Origin: Blastopirellula retiformator | GTDB taxonomy: Bacteria > Planctomycetota > Planctomycetia > Pirellulales > Pirellulaceae | Assembly: GCF_007859755.1 (NCBI RefSeq) | Contig: NZ_SJPF01000003.1 | Location: forward strand, 310,001 to 374,000 | Length of the DNA: 64,000 nt | Direction: 5' to 3' | Part shown: in pieces, positions 53,103 to 61,771 of the stretch | Layout: every line of letters begins with the position of its first letter | Position numbering within the stretch: the first letter of the stretch is position 1 | Position numbers and translations under genes: made by a program | The notes under the pieces: model-generated | Databases searched by the model: none | What the model was told of the DNA's origin: nothing | Seen by the model: the letters and a program-made list of their open reading frames with translations, nothing else

Positions 53103-54440
53103 CTAAGCAGGCTCGCCATCCGCTGGCGAAGACGAATTCTGAACGCTCTCGCGCGATCGCTTTTCTTCGCGAATGAAATACCACCCGCAATAGAGTAACG
53201 AGACCAATCCGATGACCGACATCGCCAGGGCAAAGTCGGTAAAGAAGCTGAGGCGCGATTTCTCGGCGTGCCAGAGGTCTTTGTAAAGCTGCATCGCGGC
53301 CGATCCGGTATAGCCGCACGAATCGATCAAATAGATCGCAAAGACCGACGAGCCGGTTGCCCGCGTGACGGCGAAAACTCGCTCAAACAGGACCGAGTAA
53401 GGCACATAGGCGAGATACGCGCCGAGCCCAACCAAGATCATCCAAGCAAGACCATTGAGCCAGCCCGCCTTCCACAACAGCGTCGATGCGCCCAGCATGA
53501 CTGTGCCGAACGTCATGATCGCAAAGGTGGCGAGCAGCGCATGGCTGTTGCGGCGAAAAAAGCTGAGCCCGGCCAACGTAAGCGTTACGACGACGGCGAT
53601 CACAAACTCGATGGTAGTGAAGATGCCAGGGATCTTCGCCAGGTTGATCTCTTTCAAGATCTCAATCGCGTAGTTATCGCGAAAGTCGCGAAACGCCGTT
53701 AGCAACACGTAGACGAACGTCAATACGATCAGCCCCAGCGAAAAGTGGGCGAGAAACGCCCATTGGTCGCTGCCGGTCATCGCAGTACGTTTCGAGCGTT
53801 CCGCTTCGTCATCCAAGTCAGGCTCCGGCACGGCGTCCAGCAACCAGGTCGAAAGAACCAGCGGCGTCAGAAACAGAGCGCCGACGCAAAACGGCATCCA
53901 AAAGGGATCGACCGCCCAGTAGTCGAGCATCCGCTTGCCGACATCTTTGACCAGTCCGGTCGCCACAATGTACGAGCAACTGAGGGTCGCAACCAGGAAT
54001 TCGGTCGAGCGTCGCCCCTCGAGGTACCGCATCGCCAGTCCCCAAACCATGCCCAGCGGCAATCCATTAAAGAAGATGGCGGCGACTTTCCAGTTGCCCG
54101 GCGCCACGGCGAACGCCAGTAACGCCGCTTGGGCGATCAAGATCAACGCAATAATTGCAATCATCAGCCGTTCGCGCCGCAACTGTGAGCAAAATTTGAC
54201 GCCGACATACTTGGACAAGACGTACCCGAATAGTTGGCTAAGGACGAGCGCCGTCTTTAGCTCGACGCCGGTTTCGGCAAATTCGTAGCCGTCGTAGGTC
54301 GCCACGGCAAACGGCTTGCGGAACGCGTACATACAGAAGTAGACGCAAAACGACGTGATCGACGCAAAGAGCGCAATTCTGGTCGGACCGGCATTTTGGA
54401 GGCGATCGCGGAGGAACTGATTGCCATAGGTGTGGTTCAT
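53103..54440 (-). CDS. DUF5690-family MFS-like membrane transporter
   Basis: The start at 54440 (MNHTYGNQFLRDRL) overlaps the XylR stop as ATGA. The 445-residue protein has about 12 membrane helices. FCVYFCMYAFRKPFAVATYDG near residues 28-48 matches the DUF5690 N-terminal signature, as does LVLSQLFGYVLSKYVGVKF, an MFS-like antiparallel segment. A hydrophilic loop (DLDDEAERSKRTAM) divides the halves. The tight coupling to a XylR-type sugar-responsive regulator suggests import of a carbohydrate or breakdown product; this is inference. Confidence 0.85.
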   Translation of the reverse strand: MNHTYGNQFLRDRLQNAGPTRIALFASITSFCVYFCMYAFRKPFAVATYDGYEFAETGVELKTALVLSQLFGYVLSKYVGVKFCSQLRRERLMIAIIALILIAQAALLAFAVAPGNWKVAAIFFNGLPLGMVWGLAMRYLEGRRSTEFLVATLSCSYIVATGLVKDVGKRMLDYWAVDPFWMPFCVGALFLTPLVLSTWLLDAVPEPDLDDEAERSKRTAMTGSDQWAFLAHFSLGLIVLTFVYVLLTAFRDFRDNYAIEILKEINLAKIPGIFTTIEFVIAVVVTLTLAGLSFFRRNSHALLATFAIMTFGTVMLGASTLLWKAGWLNGLAWMILVGLGAYLAYVPYSVLFERVFAVTRATGSSVFAIYLIDSCGYTGSAAMQLYKDLWHAEKSRLSFFTDFALAMSVIGLVSLLYCGWYFIREEKRSRESVQNSSSPADGEPA

Positions 54441-55588
54441 GCGCCTCGCCTGGTGCGGCGGTATTCGGAGGGAGACGTCTTCGCTTCGCGCTGGAAAACG
54501 CGGCACATCACCTCGGGCGAGTCGAAACCGCAGCGCGCCGCAATTTCCGACATCGGCAGCACCGAGCGATCAAGCAGATGCTTCGCCTCTTCGAGACGAA
54601 CCAGCGAGATCTGCCGGCTCGGCGTGACGTTCAGATGGCGGTCGAACAATTTCTCGAGCAGGCGCCGCGACGTACCTGCCTGTTCGGCCAGATCGGCTAC
54701 CTGGATCGGTCGATGAAAGTTGTCGCGGACGAAACGGAGCGCCCGGACAAGGCGCTCATCCGGCAGTACGGTCCAGTCGGTCGACTTTTCCGAAATCACG
54801 TTGGTCGGCTTGATCGTGACCAATTCGCCTCCGCCGGCTTCTCCCTTGAGCATGCGGTCGAGCAATTCGGCCGCATGATAGCCAACGCTGTGGGCGGCGT
54901 TGTCGAGCATCGACAATTTGGGGCGGGTAATGCGACTGGCCAGTTCGTCGTACTCGCCTGCCAAGACGGCGATCGTCTCAGGCACGCCCAGATCGGCCAG
55001 TTTGGCGGCGTCGATCAACTGCCGCGACGTCTGCGTGTCGATCGCCAACACGCCGCAGGGCTTGGGAAGCTTCGTCAGCCAGTCGCCAAGTTGCCGCAGC
55101 TGGTTGATCCAAGGTTGCTCGCGATCAATGCCGCTGGCCGGATAGTGATGGCAATCGTAACCTGCCGCGTTCAGCGCTTGAGAATAGGCGCGGCCAAACA
55201 GGTCATCGTAATTGGGGCGCCAGGGAGAGCCGCAATAGGCGAAGTGGGCGTACTTCTTTTCCAAATAGTATTTCGCCGCCAGGCGTCCGCTCTCTTCCTC
55301 GTCCAGCGTGCAGCGGGCGATCGTTCCTTGGCCGTATTCGTACCACGAGACGTTGACGCAAGGCAGGCCGGCTTGCAGGATCTCGTCCGCCAACTCGGCG
55401 TTGTTGACCCGCGCGATGACGCCATCCCCGCGCCAACCCTTGGGAAGCCGCAACGGTTCAAACTTGCCGCGAGGTTCCAGGAAGACGTTCCAATTTTCGC
55501 CACAGCCATCCAGATAGCTCGAGACGCCGTGGACCATGCCCGAACCCCAGCCGGTCGACGTTTCAATCAGAACGGCGATGTTTTTCAT
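54437..55588 (-). CDS. XylR-type AraC regulator with periplasmic-binding-protein sensor domain
   Basis: Cytoplasmic sugar-responsive activator. The start at 55588 (MKNIAVLIETSTGWGS) begins exactly at the sensor fold; earlier starts add a basic tail. The 383 residues have a LacI-like ligand domain (about 1-275: GVSSYLDGCGENWNVFLEPRG, GVIARV, CGVLAIDTQTSRQLIDAAKL, AVLAGEYDELA) and a C-terminal AraC HTH pair (from VRALRFVRDNFHRPIQVADLAEQAGTS, key IQVADLAEQAG, to MSEIAARCGFDSPEVMCRVFQREA). Planctomycetes often use this arrangement beside carbohydrate genes. It is followed with a 4-base overlap by the DUF5690 transporter, probably its target and cotranscribed. Confidence 0.92.
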   Translation of the reverse strand: MKNIAVLIETSTGWGSGMVHGVSSYLDGCGENWNVFLEPRGKFEPLRLPKGWRGDGVIARVNNAELADEILQAGLPCVNVSWYEYGQGTIARCTLDEEESGRLAAKYYLEKKYAHFAYCGSPWRPNYDDLFGRAYSQALNAAGYDCHHYPASGIDREQPWINQLRQLGDWLTKLPKPCGVLAIDTQTSRQLIDAAKLADLGVPETIAVLAGEYDELASRITRPKLSMLDNAAHSVGYHAAELLDRMLKGEAGGGELVTIKPTNVISEKSTDWTVLPDERLVRALRFVRDNFHRPIQVADLAEQAGTSRRLLEKLFDRHLNVTPSRQISLVRLEEAKHLLDRSVLPMSEIAARCGFDSPEVMCRVFQREAKTSPSEYRRTRRGA

Positions 55589-55885
55589 GGATCGATCGGT
55601 TGCGGTACGACGGGAAGAAGGACGAGAGACTGGTGCGCATTTCATCATTTTGCAGGGCCGTATTCTCGGAGTGATGAGGTCGCATTCTAATGCGAAACTC
55701 GAGAGATATCCGGCTATTCATGAGATTTTAACAATGCGAAAACCATTTCTACGCGAATGAAACAGGATGCGCGAATCATCAGAGGCTTTGCGCAAATCTT
55801 AGTGGTGCGGTGGTCGTTCGCTACGCAGAATAAGGGTCGTCTTGATCGACGCAACGCACTCAATTTCCTATTCGCGGAGTTCCCT

Positions 55886-56731
55886 ATGAACGTGAAACGA
55901 ATGCGACCGGCATTCACGCTCGTTGAATTGTTGGTCGTTATCGCCATCATCGGCATCTTGATCGCTTTGCTCTTGCCGGCCGTCCAGCAAGCCCGCGCCG
56001 CGGCGCGACGGATGGAAGCGATGAACAAGCTGAAGCAGATCGGCCTGGCGACGCACAACTTTCACGACGTCTTTGGAGATCTGCCGCCGTCGATCGTGAC
56101 CGACACCGATTTGAAATACAATCGCGGTTCGGCGCTGCTGATGATCCTGCCGTATGTCGAACAGGCGGCGCTCGGCGAACTGGCGTTTGACGATGGCGAT
56201 TTTTACGTCGTCTATCGCGAGCCGGTCTCGCTCTACGTCAATCCGACCGACTGGACCAACGGCGGCGACGGAACGCTGGAAGATGGCAGTTGGGGGCAGT
56301 ATGGCGTAACCGGCTTTGCCGCCAACTATCAAGCCCTGGGGCATCTTAACGCCAGCGAAGACATGACCAAGGACTTCGGCAGCATCACCGACGGCACGAC
56401 CAACACGTTGTTCTACGCTGAAAAGTTCACCCGGTGCGAAACGTCGACCCTCTACTACAACATCTGGGCGTATGGCGACGCCAGTTGGTACGAGTATAAC
56501 CCGGTGTTCGCCGCCTACGTTACTGGCGCCGCCTCGAAGTTTCAGGTCAATCCATCGAGCGGCGTGCCTGGCGCCACGTGTAATTCGTTGCTGGCCCAAT
56601 CGCCACGATCCAGCGGCATTCTCGTCTCGATGGGAGACGGCAGTTGTCGCCACCTGGCCGCCACGATCGAAGATAACGTTTGGTGGTCCCTCTGCACGCC
56701 GGACGCCGGCGAGGTGGTGACCCTTGACTAG
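55886..56731 (+). CDS. DUF1559 pseudopilin-like protein with prepilin cleavage signal
   Basis: One of the many planctomycete surface proteins exported through a type II/IV-pilin-like route. The start at 55886 ([18 protein letters not shown]) follows GGAG and places the prepilin motif at residues 8-18 ([20 protein letters not shown] continues the helix). About 36 residues later comes the DUF1559 start, [19 protein letters not shown]. The C-terminal [19 protein letters not shown] and the last few residues fit the family. The 281-residue length is typical. The next gene, a lipoprotein, overlaps it by 8 bases. Confidence 0.95.
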   Translation: MNVKRMRPAFTLVELLVVIAIIGILIALLLPAVQQARAAARRMEAMNKLKQIGLATHNFHDVFGDLPPSIVTDTDLKYNRGSALLMILPYVEQAALGELAFDDGDFYVVYREPVSLYVNPTDWTNGGDGTLEDGSWGQYGVTGFAANYQALGHLNASEDMTKDFGSITDGTTNTLFYAEKFTRCETSTLYYNIWAYGDASWYEYNPVFAAYVTGAASKFQVNPSSGVPGATCNSLLAQSPRSSGILVSMGDGSCRHLAATIEDNVWWSLCTPDAGEVVTLD

Positions 56732-57155
56732 CTTGTGCTTGGTCCGCCGCGGTGGATGGCTCGCCGCATGTATCATGACGGTCGTTGCAGCCGCGATTGG
56801 CTGTGGCGCCGGCGCCGCCCCGGTCCACAACGTCGCCGGCAATATTTCGATCGATGGCAAGCCGCTGAACCAAGGGGCTTTGATTTTCACCGACGAGCGT
56901 GGCGAGCATCACTACGCCGCGATCCAAGGAGACGGCGCCTTCGTCATGCCGCAGATTGCTCCCGGGTTGTATCAAGCTTCGATCAGCGTGCCGAAAATCA
57001 AGCCGCGCAACGTCAGCAAAAACGCCGATCCGGTCCGTGGCGCCCGGCCGTTGCCGGTACCGGTTCCCAATCGCTACGCCAGCGACGATACGTCTGACTT
57101 AGAGTTCACGATTGATGAGCAGACCGACGTGCTGTCGATTAAACTGACCAAATAA
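56724..57155 (+). CDS. Small lipoprotein with transthyretin/carboxypeptidase-regulatory-like fold
   Basis: The 143-residue protein has a lipoprotein-type signal (…[11 protein letters not shown] with the lipobox cysteine at about 27). The mature part begins [19 protein letters not shown], a beta-sandwich start common in small planctomycete proteins encoded beside DUF1559 genes. The annotated TTG start overlaps the DUF1559 stop by 8 bases; an ATG at codon 18 would remove most of the signal peptide and is less likely. Function unknown, probably envelope-attached. Confidence 0.78.
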   Translation: MTSLCLVRRGGWLAACIMTVVAAAIGCGAGAAPVHNVAGNISIDGKPLNQGALIFTDERGEHHYAAIQGDGAFVMPQIAPGLYQASISVPKIKPRNVSKNADPVRGARPLPVPVPNRYASDDTSDLEFTIDEQTDVLSIKLTK

Positions 57156-57178
57156 GCTCTCTTGCGAAAGAAGATCCC

Positions 57179-58111
57179 ATGCCGCTATTTCGACGTAATT
57201 TTCTGCAGTCGCTGTTGGGCGGCGGTCTGGCCTTGGGCGCCGGCGCCGCAGCAGCCGCCGAGTCGACCAAGACCGAATCGCCCCAGGGCAATCCGTTTCG
57301 CTTCGCCTTTCTAACCGACGTCCACTTGCCGGCCGGCAAGCCGCAGATCGCCGCCCGCGTGGCTCGCCTGGTCGATGGCATTCAGGCTCGCCCGACTTCC
57401 CCTAGTCTGTTCGCCTTCGGCGGCGACTGCGTCATGGCGGTCGATGGCGGTCAGGCCGACGACAATGTTACCGCCCAGTTTCAAGGATGGCGGGAAAGCG
57501 TCATGGAGCGGCTTGCCGTCCCCAGCGTGACCTGCATTGGCAACCACGACATCCGCTGGGCCGACAAGTCGAGCGACCAGCCGGCGTCCTATGCCGAAAA
57601 GGGAAAAGCGATCGCCGCGTATGACATGCCGGCCCGGTACTACAGCGTTGATCATGGCGGCTGGACGTTCTTCTCGCTCGATACCTACCAGCGAAACGGC
57701 TGCGAAATTGACGAAACGCAGTGGGACTGGTTCGCCGCCGAGCTGAAAAAGAGCGACAAGCCGGCGGTCGTGCTGACGCATGCCCCGCTCTTCTCGGTCA
57801 CCCACTTCTTTGAGCCGTCGACCGACAAGGGACTTGGCAAGGGATATGTCGTGCCGGCCGGTTGGTCGCCGCAGCACCTGACGAAGGTGCGGCAACTTTT
57901 CCGCGAGCATCCCCGGGTCAAACTTTGCCTCAGCGGCCACATGCACACGGTCGACCGGGTCGAAGTCGACAATACCACCTACATCTGCGGCGGCGCCGTC
58001 AGCGGAGACTGGTGGAATAGCGGAACCTATCTCGATTGCCCGGCCAGTTGGATGGAAGTGAAGCTCTATCCCGACGGTAGTTGGGCGCATGAGCATCACG
58101 TTTGGACGTAA
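57179..58111 (+). CDS. Exported calcineurin-like metallophosphoesterase
   Basis: The 310-residue protein starts with a possible Tat signal (FRRNFLQSLLGGGLALGAGA). The metallophosphoesterase motifs are in order: FLTDVHLP (Asp and His), FGGDCVM (Asp), CIGNHDIRW (Asn-His-Asp), VLTHAPLFS (His) and LSGHMHTVD (His-x-His). All metal ligands are present. The substrate could be a phosphodiester or phosphorylated glycan or nucleotide. It follows the small lipoprotein by 23 bases and is probably the last gene of the DUF1559 operon. Confidence 0.9.
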   Translation: MPLFRRNFLQSLLGGGLALGAGAAAAAESTKTESPQGNPFRFAFLTDVHLPAGKPQIAARVARLVDGIQARPTSPSLFAFGGDCVMAVDGGQADDNVTAQFQGWRESVMERLAVPSVTCIGNHDIRWADKSSDQPASYAEKGKAIAAYDMPARYYSVDHGGWTFFSLDTYQRNGCEIDETQWDWFAAELKKSDKPAVVLTHAPLFSVTHFFEPSTDKGLGKGYVVPAGWSPQHLTKVRQLFREHPRVKLCLSGHMHTVDRVEVDNTTYICGGAVSGDWWNSGTYLDCPASWMEVKLYPDGSWAHEHHVWT

Positions 58112-58163
58112 GCGTTGCTTGTCTAAGCGAGCGGGCGGAAGGTTTGTCTTCCCCCTGTTCGCG

Positions 58164-58919
58164 TTATTTCCGCGTCAGCTCCAACACATTCTGCGTACAA
58201 GAGAACCGATAGCTGGTGGGCGACTCGGCGAAGTATTGTTCCACATACGCTTCCAGGTCGACGGCGTCGGGGGGAGACTCTAACGGCAGCATGTTCATCA
58301 TGAACTCGGCGATCACGTAGGCGTCTTTCAAGTTCTTGGTCGTAATGTGTGCGTCGATCGAATGCATCACTGCATCGTAGGCGTCGCCCTGCTCTTTGAC
58401 GAACTCTTCGCGTACCGGCTCTAGCGAAAAGGTTTGCTCGCCGAAGTGAGCCCGCATTGCCATGCAGTCGGTATCGCCGCTTTGCAAGATAATCCAGGCC
58501 TTGGCGCCTGGCTTCAGCCACGAGGCGATTTTCTCCAGGTTCACTTGCCACTGGTCGGGCGGAATGTAGTAGAAAACGTGCGAGCAAATCGCCAAGCTGG
58601 CCGACTGCGGCGGAACCTTGGCGGCCAGAATCCCATCGGCGACCGTCAAGACATCGGGGTAATCGGCTTTCAACTGGTCTAGTAGAAACGGATTCGGCTC
58701 GATCGCGACCACCGACCCGAATCGTTCGACCAGGTACTTGGTCAGTTCGCCATTGCCAGCCCCGGCGTCGACCAGCAGATCGGTGTCGTCCAGCTTCTGG
58801 ATCTCGGCATCCATCCAGGCCCGCGCGTTGACCTTTTGATCGGTGTTGGCGAGAAAGGTCTCGAAGGCGACGCGGTAGTCGTCGGTGTCGGAGAGAAAAG
58901 CGCGAACTTTGGCGGTCAT
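58164..58919 (-). CDS. Class I SAM-dependent methyltransferase
   Basis: The start at 58919 (MTAKVRAFLSDTDDYRVAF) removes an unsupported basic extension. The 251-residue protein has the SAM motif LLVDAGAGNGELTKYLVERFG, the acidic post-I EPNPFLLDQLK, SLAICSHVFYYIPPDQW (motif IV-like) and LKPGAKAWIILQSGD. The C-terminal 100 residues have no clear partner family. The acceptor substrate is unknown. Confidence 0.87.
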   Translation of the reverse strand: MTAKVRAFLSDTDDYRVAFETFLANTDQKVNARAWMDAEIQKLDDTDLLVDAGAGNGELTKYLVERFGSVVAIEPNPFLLDQLKADYPDVLTVADGILAAKVPPQSASLAICSHVFYYIPPDQWQVNLEKIASWLKPGAKAWIILQSGDTDCMAMRAHFGEQTFSLEPVREEFVKEQGDAYDAVMHSIDAHITTKNLKDAYVIAEFMMNMLPLESPPDAVDLEAYVEQYFAESPTSYRFSCTQNVLELTRK

Positions 58920-59087
58920 GGGGGCTCGCAAGTAGGAAGAAACGAAACGGCGCTTGGGGCGACTTGCCGTAGTATTACGCCTCTCGAGCGAAAACGCCAA
59001 CCAATTCTTCTTGGCGCTAAAGAAACGACGCTGGCGAGCGACGCCGGCTCGCTTTTATACTGAGGGGCGAAGCTTCTATTACCGGCA

Positions 59088-59702
59088 ATGAGATACATGC
59101 CAAAAATCAAAACGCTCACGCAACTCCAAAAGCGACTGGCGAAAATCGCCGAGTCGCCGCATGAGACGACCGGGCGGTGGACCGCAGCGCAGATCTTTTA
59201 TCATTTGGCGGCGGCGTTTGAGGGGTCGGTTGAAGGGTTGCCGCCGGGCTATAACGTGGTCGCCCGGACGCTTGTGGCGCCGGTACGGTGGATATTGACG
59301 CGGGTATGGTTTCCGGCCGGAATCCCGATTCCCGCGGCGATCGCCGACAAGGTCGCGCCGCCGCCAGAAGCCGATCTAGAGGAACAGTACCAGCGACTAT
59401 TAGCAGTCCGTTGATTTTCTCGACGGACTGCGTGATCGCACGGATGCGATCCCAAAATAACGACGTAAGTCGTTATTTTGCGAGCCGCGAAGAGCTATGC
59501 TCTGAGCCTGGCGAGGTTGGAAAATGCCACGAGGGCATTTTTCAACCGGCAGTTAGTGGCGATCGAGCAGTTCGAGCGACACGAAGGTCCGCACCCGCCC
59601 CATCCGGTGCTGGGATACTTTTCGCACGACGAATGGGTTGGCTTTCATTTGCGGCATAGCGAACACCATCTCCGGTTTATTCGCGAGCAAGAAGAAATGT
59701 AG
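59088..59702 (+). pseudogene. DUF1569 protein gene split by the 151-bp element
   Basis: The first part (59088-59400, beginning MRYMPKIKTLTQLQKRLAKI) matches the start of DUF1569 proteins. The second part (from 59553, reading VAIEQFERHEGPHPPHPVLG and DEWVGFHLRHSEHHLRFI) matches the end of that family (HP...HPFFG, DEW, HHLRQF). The 151-bp element between them brings in a stop codon. Deleting 59403-59555 fuses ...EEQYQRL-L-VAIEQFERH in one frame. As it stands, the first part ends after a few extra residues (stop near 59414). DUF1569 is a DinB-like small helical protein of unknown function. Confidence 0.9.
59401..59555. mobile_element. 151-bp multi-hairpin element, copy 2, inserted in a DUF1569 gene
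   Basis: The body is 59403-59553, flanked by TA (59401-59402, 59554-59555). Its stems are GCAGTCCGT/ACGGACTGC, GATCGCA/TGCGATC, AAAATAACGAC/GTCGTTATTTT, AGAGC/GCTCT and AAAATGCC/GGCATTTT. The ends form an imperfect inverted pair (GCAGTCCGTTGA and the complement of TCAACCGGCAGT). It encodes no protein of its own. Confidence 0.92.
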
Positions 59703-59762
59703 GGCAGGTTGTGCCTGCCGAAGTGGATACGTTTCCATTCCGGCAGGCACGGCCTGCCCTAC
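59699..59762. repeat. 22-bp inverted repeat after the DUF1569 remnant
   Basis: GTAGGGCAGGTTGTGCCTGC... at 59699-59720 matches the complement of 59741-59762 at 20 of 22 positions, with a 20-base spacer. The left arm overlaps the DUF1569 stop. It may terminate plus-strand transcription, though no T-run follows. Confidence 0.75.
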
Positions 59763-59789
59763 GATTGATTGTGCATTGGGCCGCATTCC

Positions 59790-59811
59790 CTCGGCTTGCG
59801 CCTCGGAGCTA
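59790..59811 (-). repeat. REP-like sequence after the conserved-unknown gene
   Basis: CTCGGCTTGCGCCTCGGAGC at 59790-59809 is a diverged member of the set found after the stops at 23410, 39354 and 40183. It lies about 14 bases from the stop at 59826. Confidence 0.45.
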
Positions 59812-59825
59812 CTATTCGCTTTGCG

Positions 59826-61283
59826 TTACTTCGACGGCAAGGTGCACGATTCTGGTTCGATGCATTGGTAGTCGAAGAATTTGCGGTCTTTGATGACCTG
59901 GGCGACGGGGGCGGGGACCATTTGTTCCCAGCTGGGGTCGCAATCGCCGATCTTGCGGAGAACTTCCCGCGAGAAGATGCCGAGGCAGTTTTCGTCGTAG
60001 TTGTCCAGGTTGTTGATCCCGCCGCGTCCCAGCAGATAGCTGTACAGCGGTTGCAGCTCCGGCTTCAGCTCCAGGTTATCGCAAGTCGCCAACTCGCCCG
60101 TTTGCGGATCGAGGTAGGGATAGCAGAAGATCTTCAGATCGTTCTTAAACAAGCGGCCAAACGACTCGAGAATGCCGCCTGGCAACTCGGTGTAATACTT
60201 CTCGTTGAACAGCTCCTTCAAGCTGGCGGCGCCCATCGTGAGGGCGATCTTTTCCTTCGTGCATTGCGAAAGGTAGGCGCCGAGGCGGAAGTACTCGAAG
60301 TAGTCGGAGATCAGCACGTTCATGCCGCAGGCCGCCATGACGTCGGCCCGGGCCAGGAAGTCGCGGCGGTCGATCTCGCCCTGGGCTTTCAGGTTCCGCA
60401 TGGTGATTTCCATCACCTGGGCGACCTCTTTCCCTTTCACGTCGGGCAGTTCCGAGAACTTCTCATGCGCACAACGGAGCATGTCGACGTTGACGTTGCA
60501 GACCGGGCGGAAGCTGCCCCGCTCGACCAGGATCGGTTTGCGATAGAGGAACTCCGACGGCTGCAGCACGGTGCCGTTGGCGGCGAACATCGCGGCGCCG
60601 CTCAAGCCCAGCTCGACCAGCTTCAGGCTCATCAAACGATTGTCGACCCGGCGGAAGGCGATGCCGGAGAACTCGATCATGTCAATTTCGATGCGGGAAG
60701 TCGACAGCCCGTCGAGCAGCGAATCGACCAGCAGTTCCGGCTCGTGGTTAAAGTTAAACGCGCCGTAGATCAGGTTCACGCCGACAATGCCGAGCGCCTC
60801 TTGCTGGAGGGCGGTCTCGGTGTCGAGCATCTTGACGTGGATGATGATCTGGCTGTCTTCGTCGCGGGGATGCGCCTGGAATTTGATCCCCATCCAGCCG
60901 TGGCAATCGGAGTTGCCTTTGTATCCTCGGGCGGCGACCGTGTCGGCGAAGGCGAAGAAGGTGCTCGTCTCGCCGCGGGCTTCGGTCAAACGTTCCAGGT
61001 TGAGGGCGTGCTCTTGGTCCAGCATCGATTGCAGACGTTCGCGACAGACGTACCGGGCGGCCCGGCCGTAGATCGCGTCGCTGACCTGCATGTCGTAAGC
61101 CGACATACTTTTGGCGATCGTTCCGGCGCCGGCGCCGACGCGGAAGAACCACCGTACCACTTCCTGGCCGGCGCCAATTTCGGCGAAGGTGCCGTAGCGG
61201 CGGTTGTCGAGGTTAACGCTGAGCGCCTTTTGACGCGTCTCCATAGTCTCGATAGCGGAAGACTCGATCATCGGTTTTTGCAC
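59826..61283 (-). CDS. Conserved large protein of unknown function
   Basis: The 485-residue cytoplasmic protein begins with ETRQKALSVNLDNRRYGTFAEIGAGQEVVRWFFRVG (key RRYGTFAEIGAGQEV) and GTIAKSMSAYDMQVSDAIYG. These belong to a family widely distributed in several bacterial phyla that has been given unrelated names such as TonB receptor or nucleotidyltransferase; I trust none of those. A second conserved part is VDMIEFSG-like (IDMIEFSGIAFRRVDNRLMSLKLVELGLS). There is no signal peptide, no membrane helix and no recognisable catalytic motif. A start at 61271 (MIESSAIETMET) is also possible. It is monocistronic. Confidence 0.75.
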   Translation of the reverse strand: MQKPMIESSAIETMETRQKALSVNLDNRRYGTFAEIGAGQEVVRWFFRVGAGAGTIAKSMSAYDMQVSDAIYGRAARYVCRERLQSMLDQEHALNLERLTEARGETSTFFAFADTVAARGYKGNSDCHGWMGIKFQAHPRDEDSQIIIHVKMLDTETALQQEALGIVGVNLIYGAFNFNHEPELLVDSLLDGLSTSRIEIDMIEFSGIAFRRVDNRLMSLKLVELGLSGAAMFAANGTVLQPSEFLYRKPILVERGSFRPVCNVNVDMLRCAHEKFSELPDVKGKEVAQVMEITMRNLKAQGEIDRRDFLARADVMAACGMNVLISDYFEYFRLGAYLSQCTKEKIALTMGAASLKELFNEKYYTELPGGILESFGRLFKNDLKIFCYPYLDPQTGELATCDNLELKPELQPLYSYLLGRGGINNLDNYDENCLGIFSREVLRKIGDCDPSWEQMVPAPVAQVIKDRKFFDYQCIEPESCTLPSK

Positions 61284-61771
61284 GTTCGAACTCGGTTTTG
61301 TCGGGGAAGTGGGAGAGGAAACCGTATCTGACGTCTGGCAAATAAGCCGCCCTCAGTGTAGCGAATGCAACCACGGCGGTGTCAAGCTCTCGCTCGAGGT
61401 GGCCTGGTTCAGGTCGGCTTGGATCCGCACAAAGACGAACCGCCCGACGCATCCATTCGGCGTTTCCGAGGATGTTGGAAAGCAAACGATATGCCAATCC
61501 GGCATAACCGGAGTTCGCTCGACAGGGGCGGCTTTTTGGCGAACGGATCCGCCATCGATGCATCAAATCAGGCAAAAAGTGCCCAGACTTGTTGCAATCG
61601 TCGCGGCTTGGCTAGTCTGAAGACTTTCCGTAAAGGTTAATCTCGGCCAACTGCTAGCCGCCGATTGAGTTGGTTTCCGCGATTGCGGGTTAGAGGGACG
61701 GCGCCCAATGCGCCTGGTGGCATGCTCTTGCGGCGTCTTCGCCGGATGAGCATGGCGACAAGAAGTCTTGC
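61284..61771. other. Intergenic stretch between the conserved unknown and the HNH gene
   Basis: About 490 bases without a supported gene. The part nearer 61600-61771 is less GC-rich and may belong to the same acquired segment as the HNH gene. It should hold the promoter of the gene ending at 59826 (minus strand). No clear terminator or tRNA-like sequence is seen. Confidence 0.5.

Noticed and set aside
59826-61283. Naming this protein a TonB-dependent receptor or nicotinate-nucleotide adenylyltransferase
   Set aside because: No signal peptide, no beta-barrel features and no nucleotidyltransferase HxGH motif are seen.
59769-61331. 520-codon plus-strand frame opposite the conserved unknown gene
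   Set aside because: Antisense shadow of a conserved minus-strand protein.
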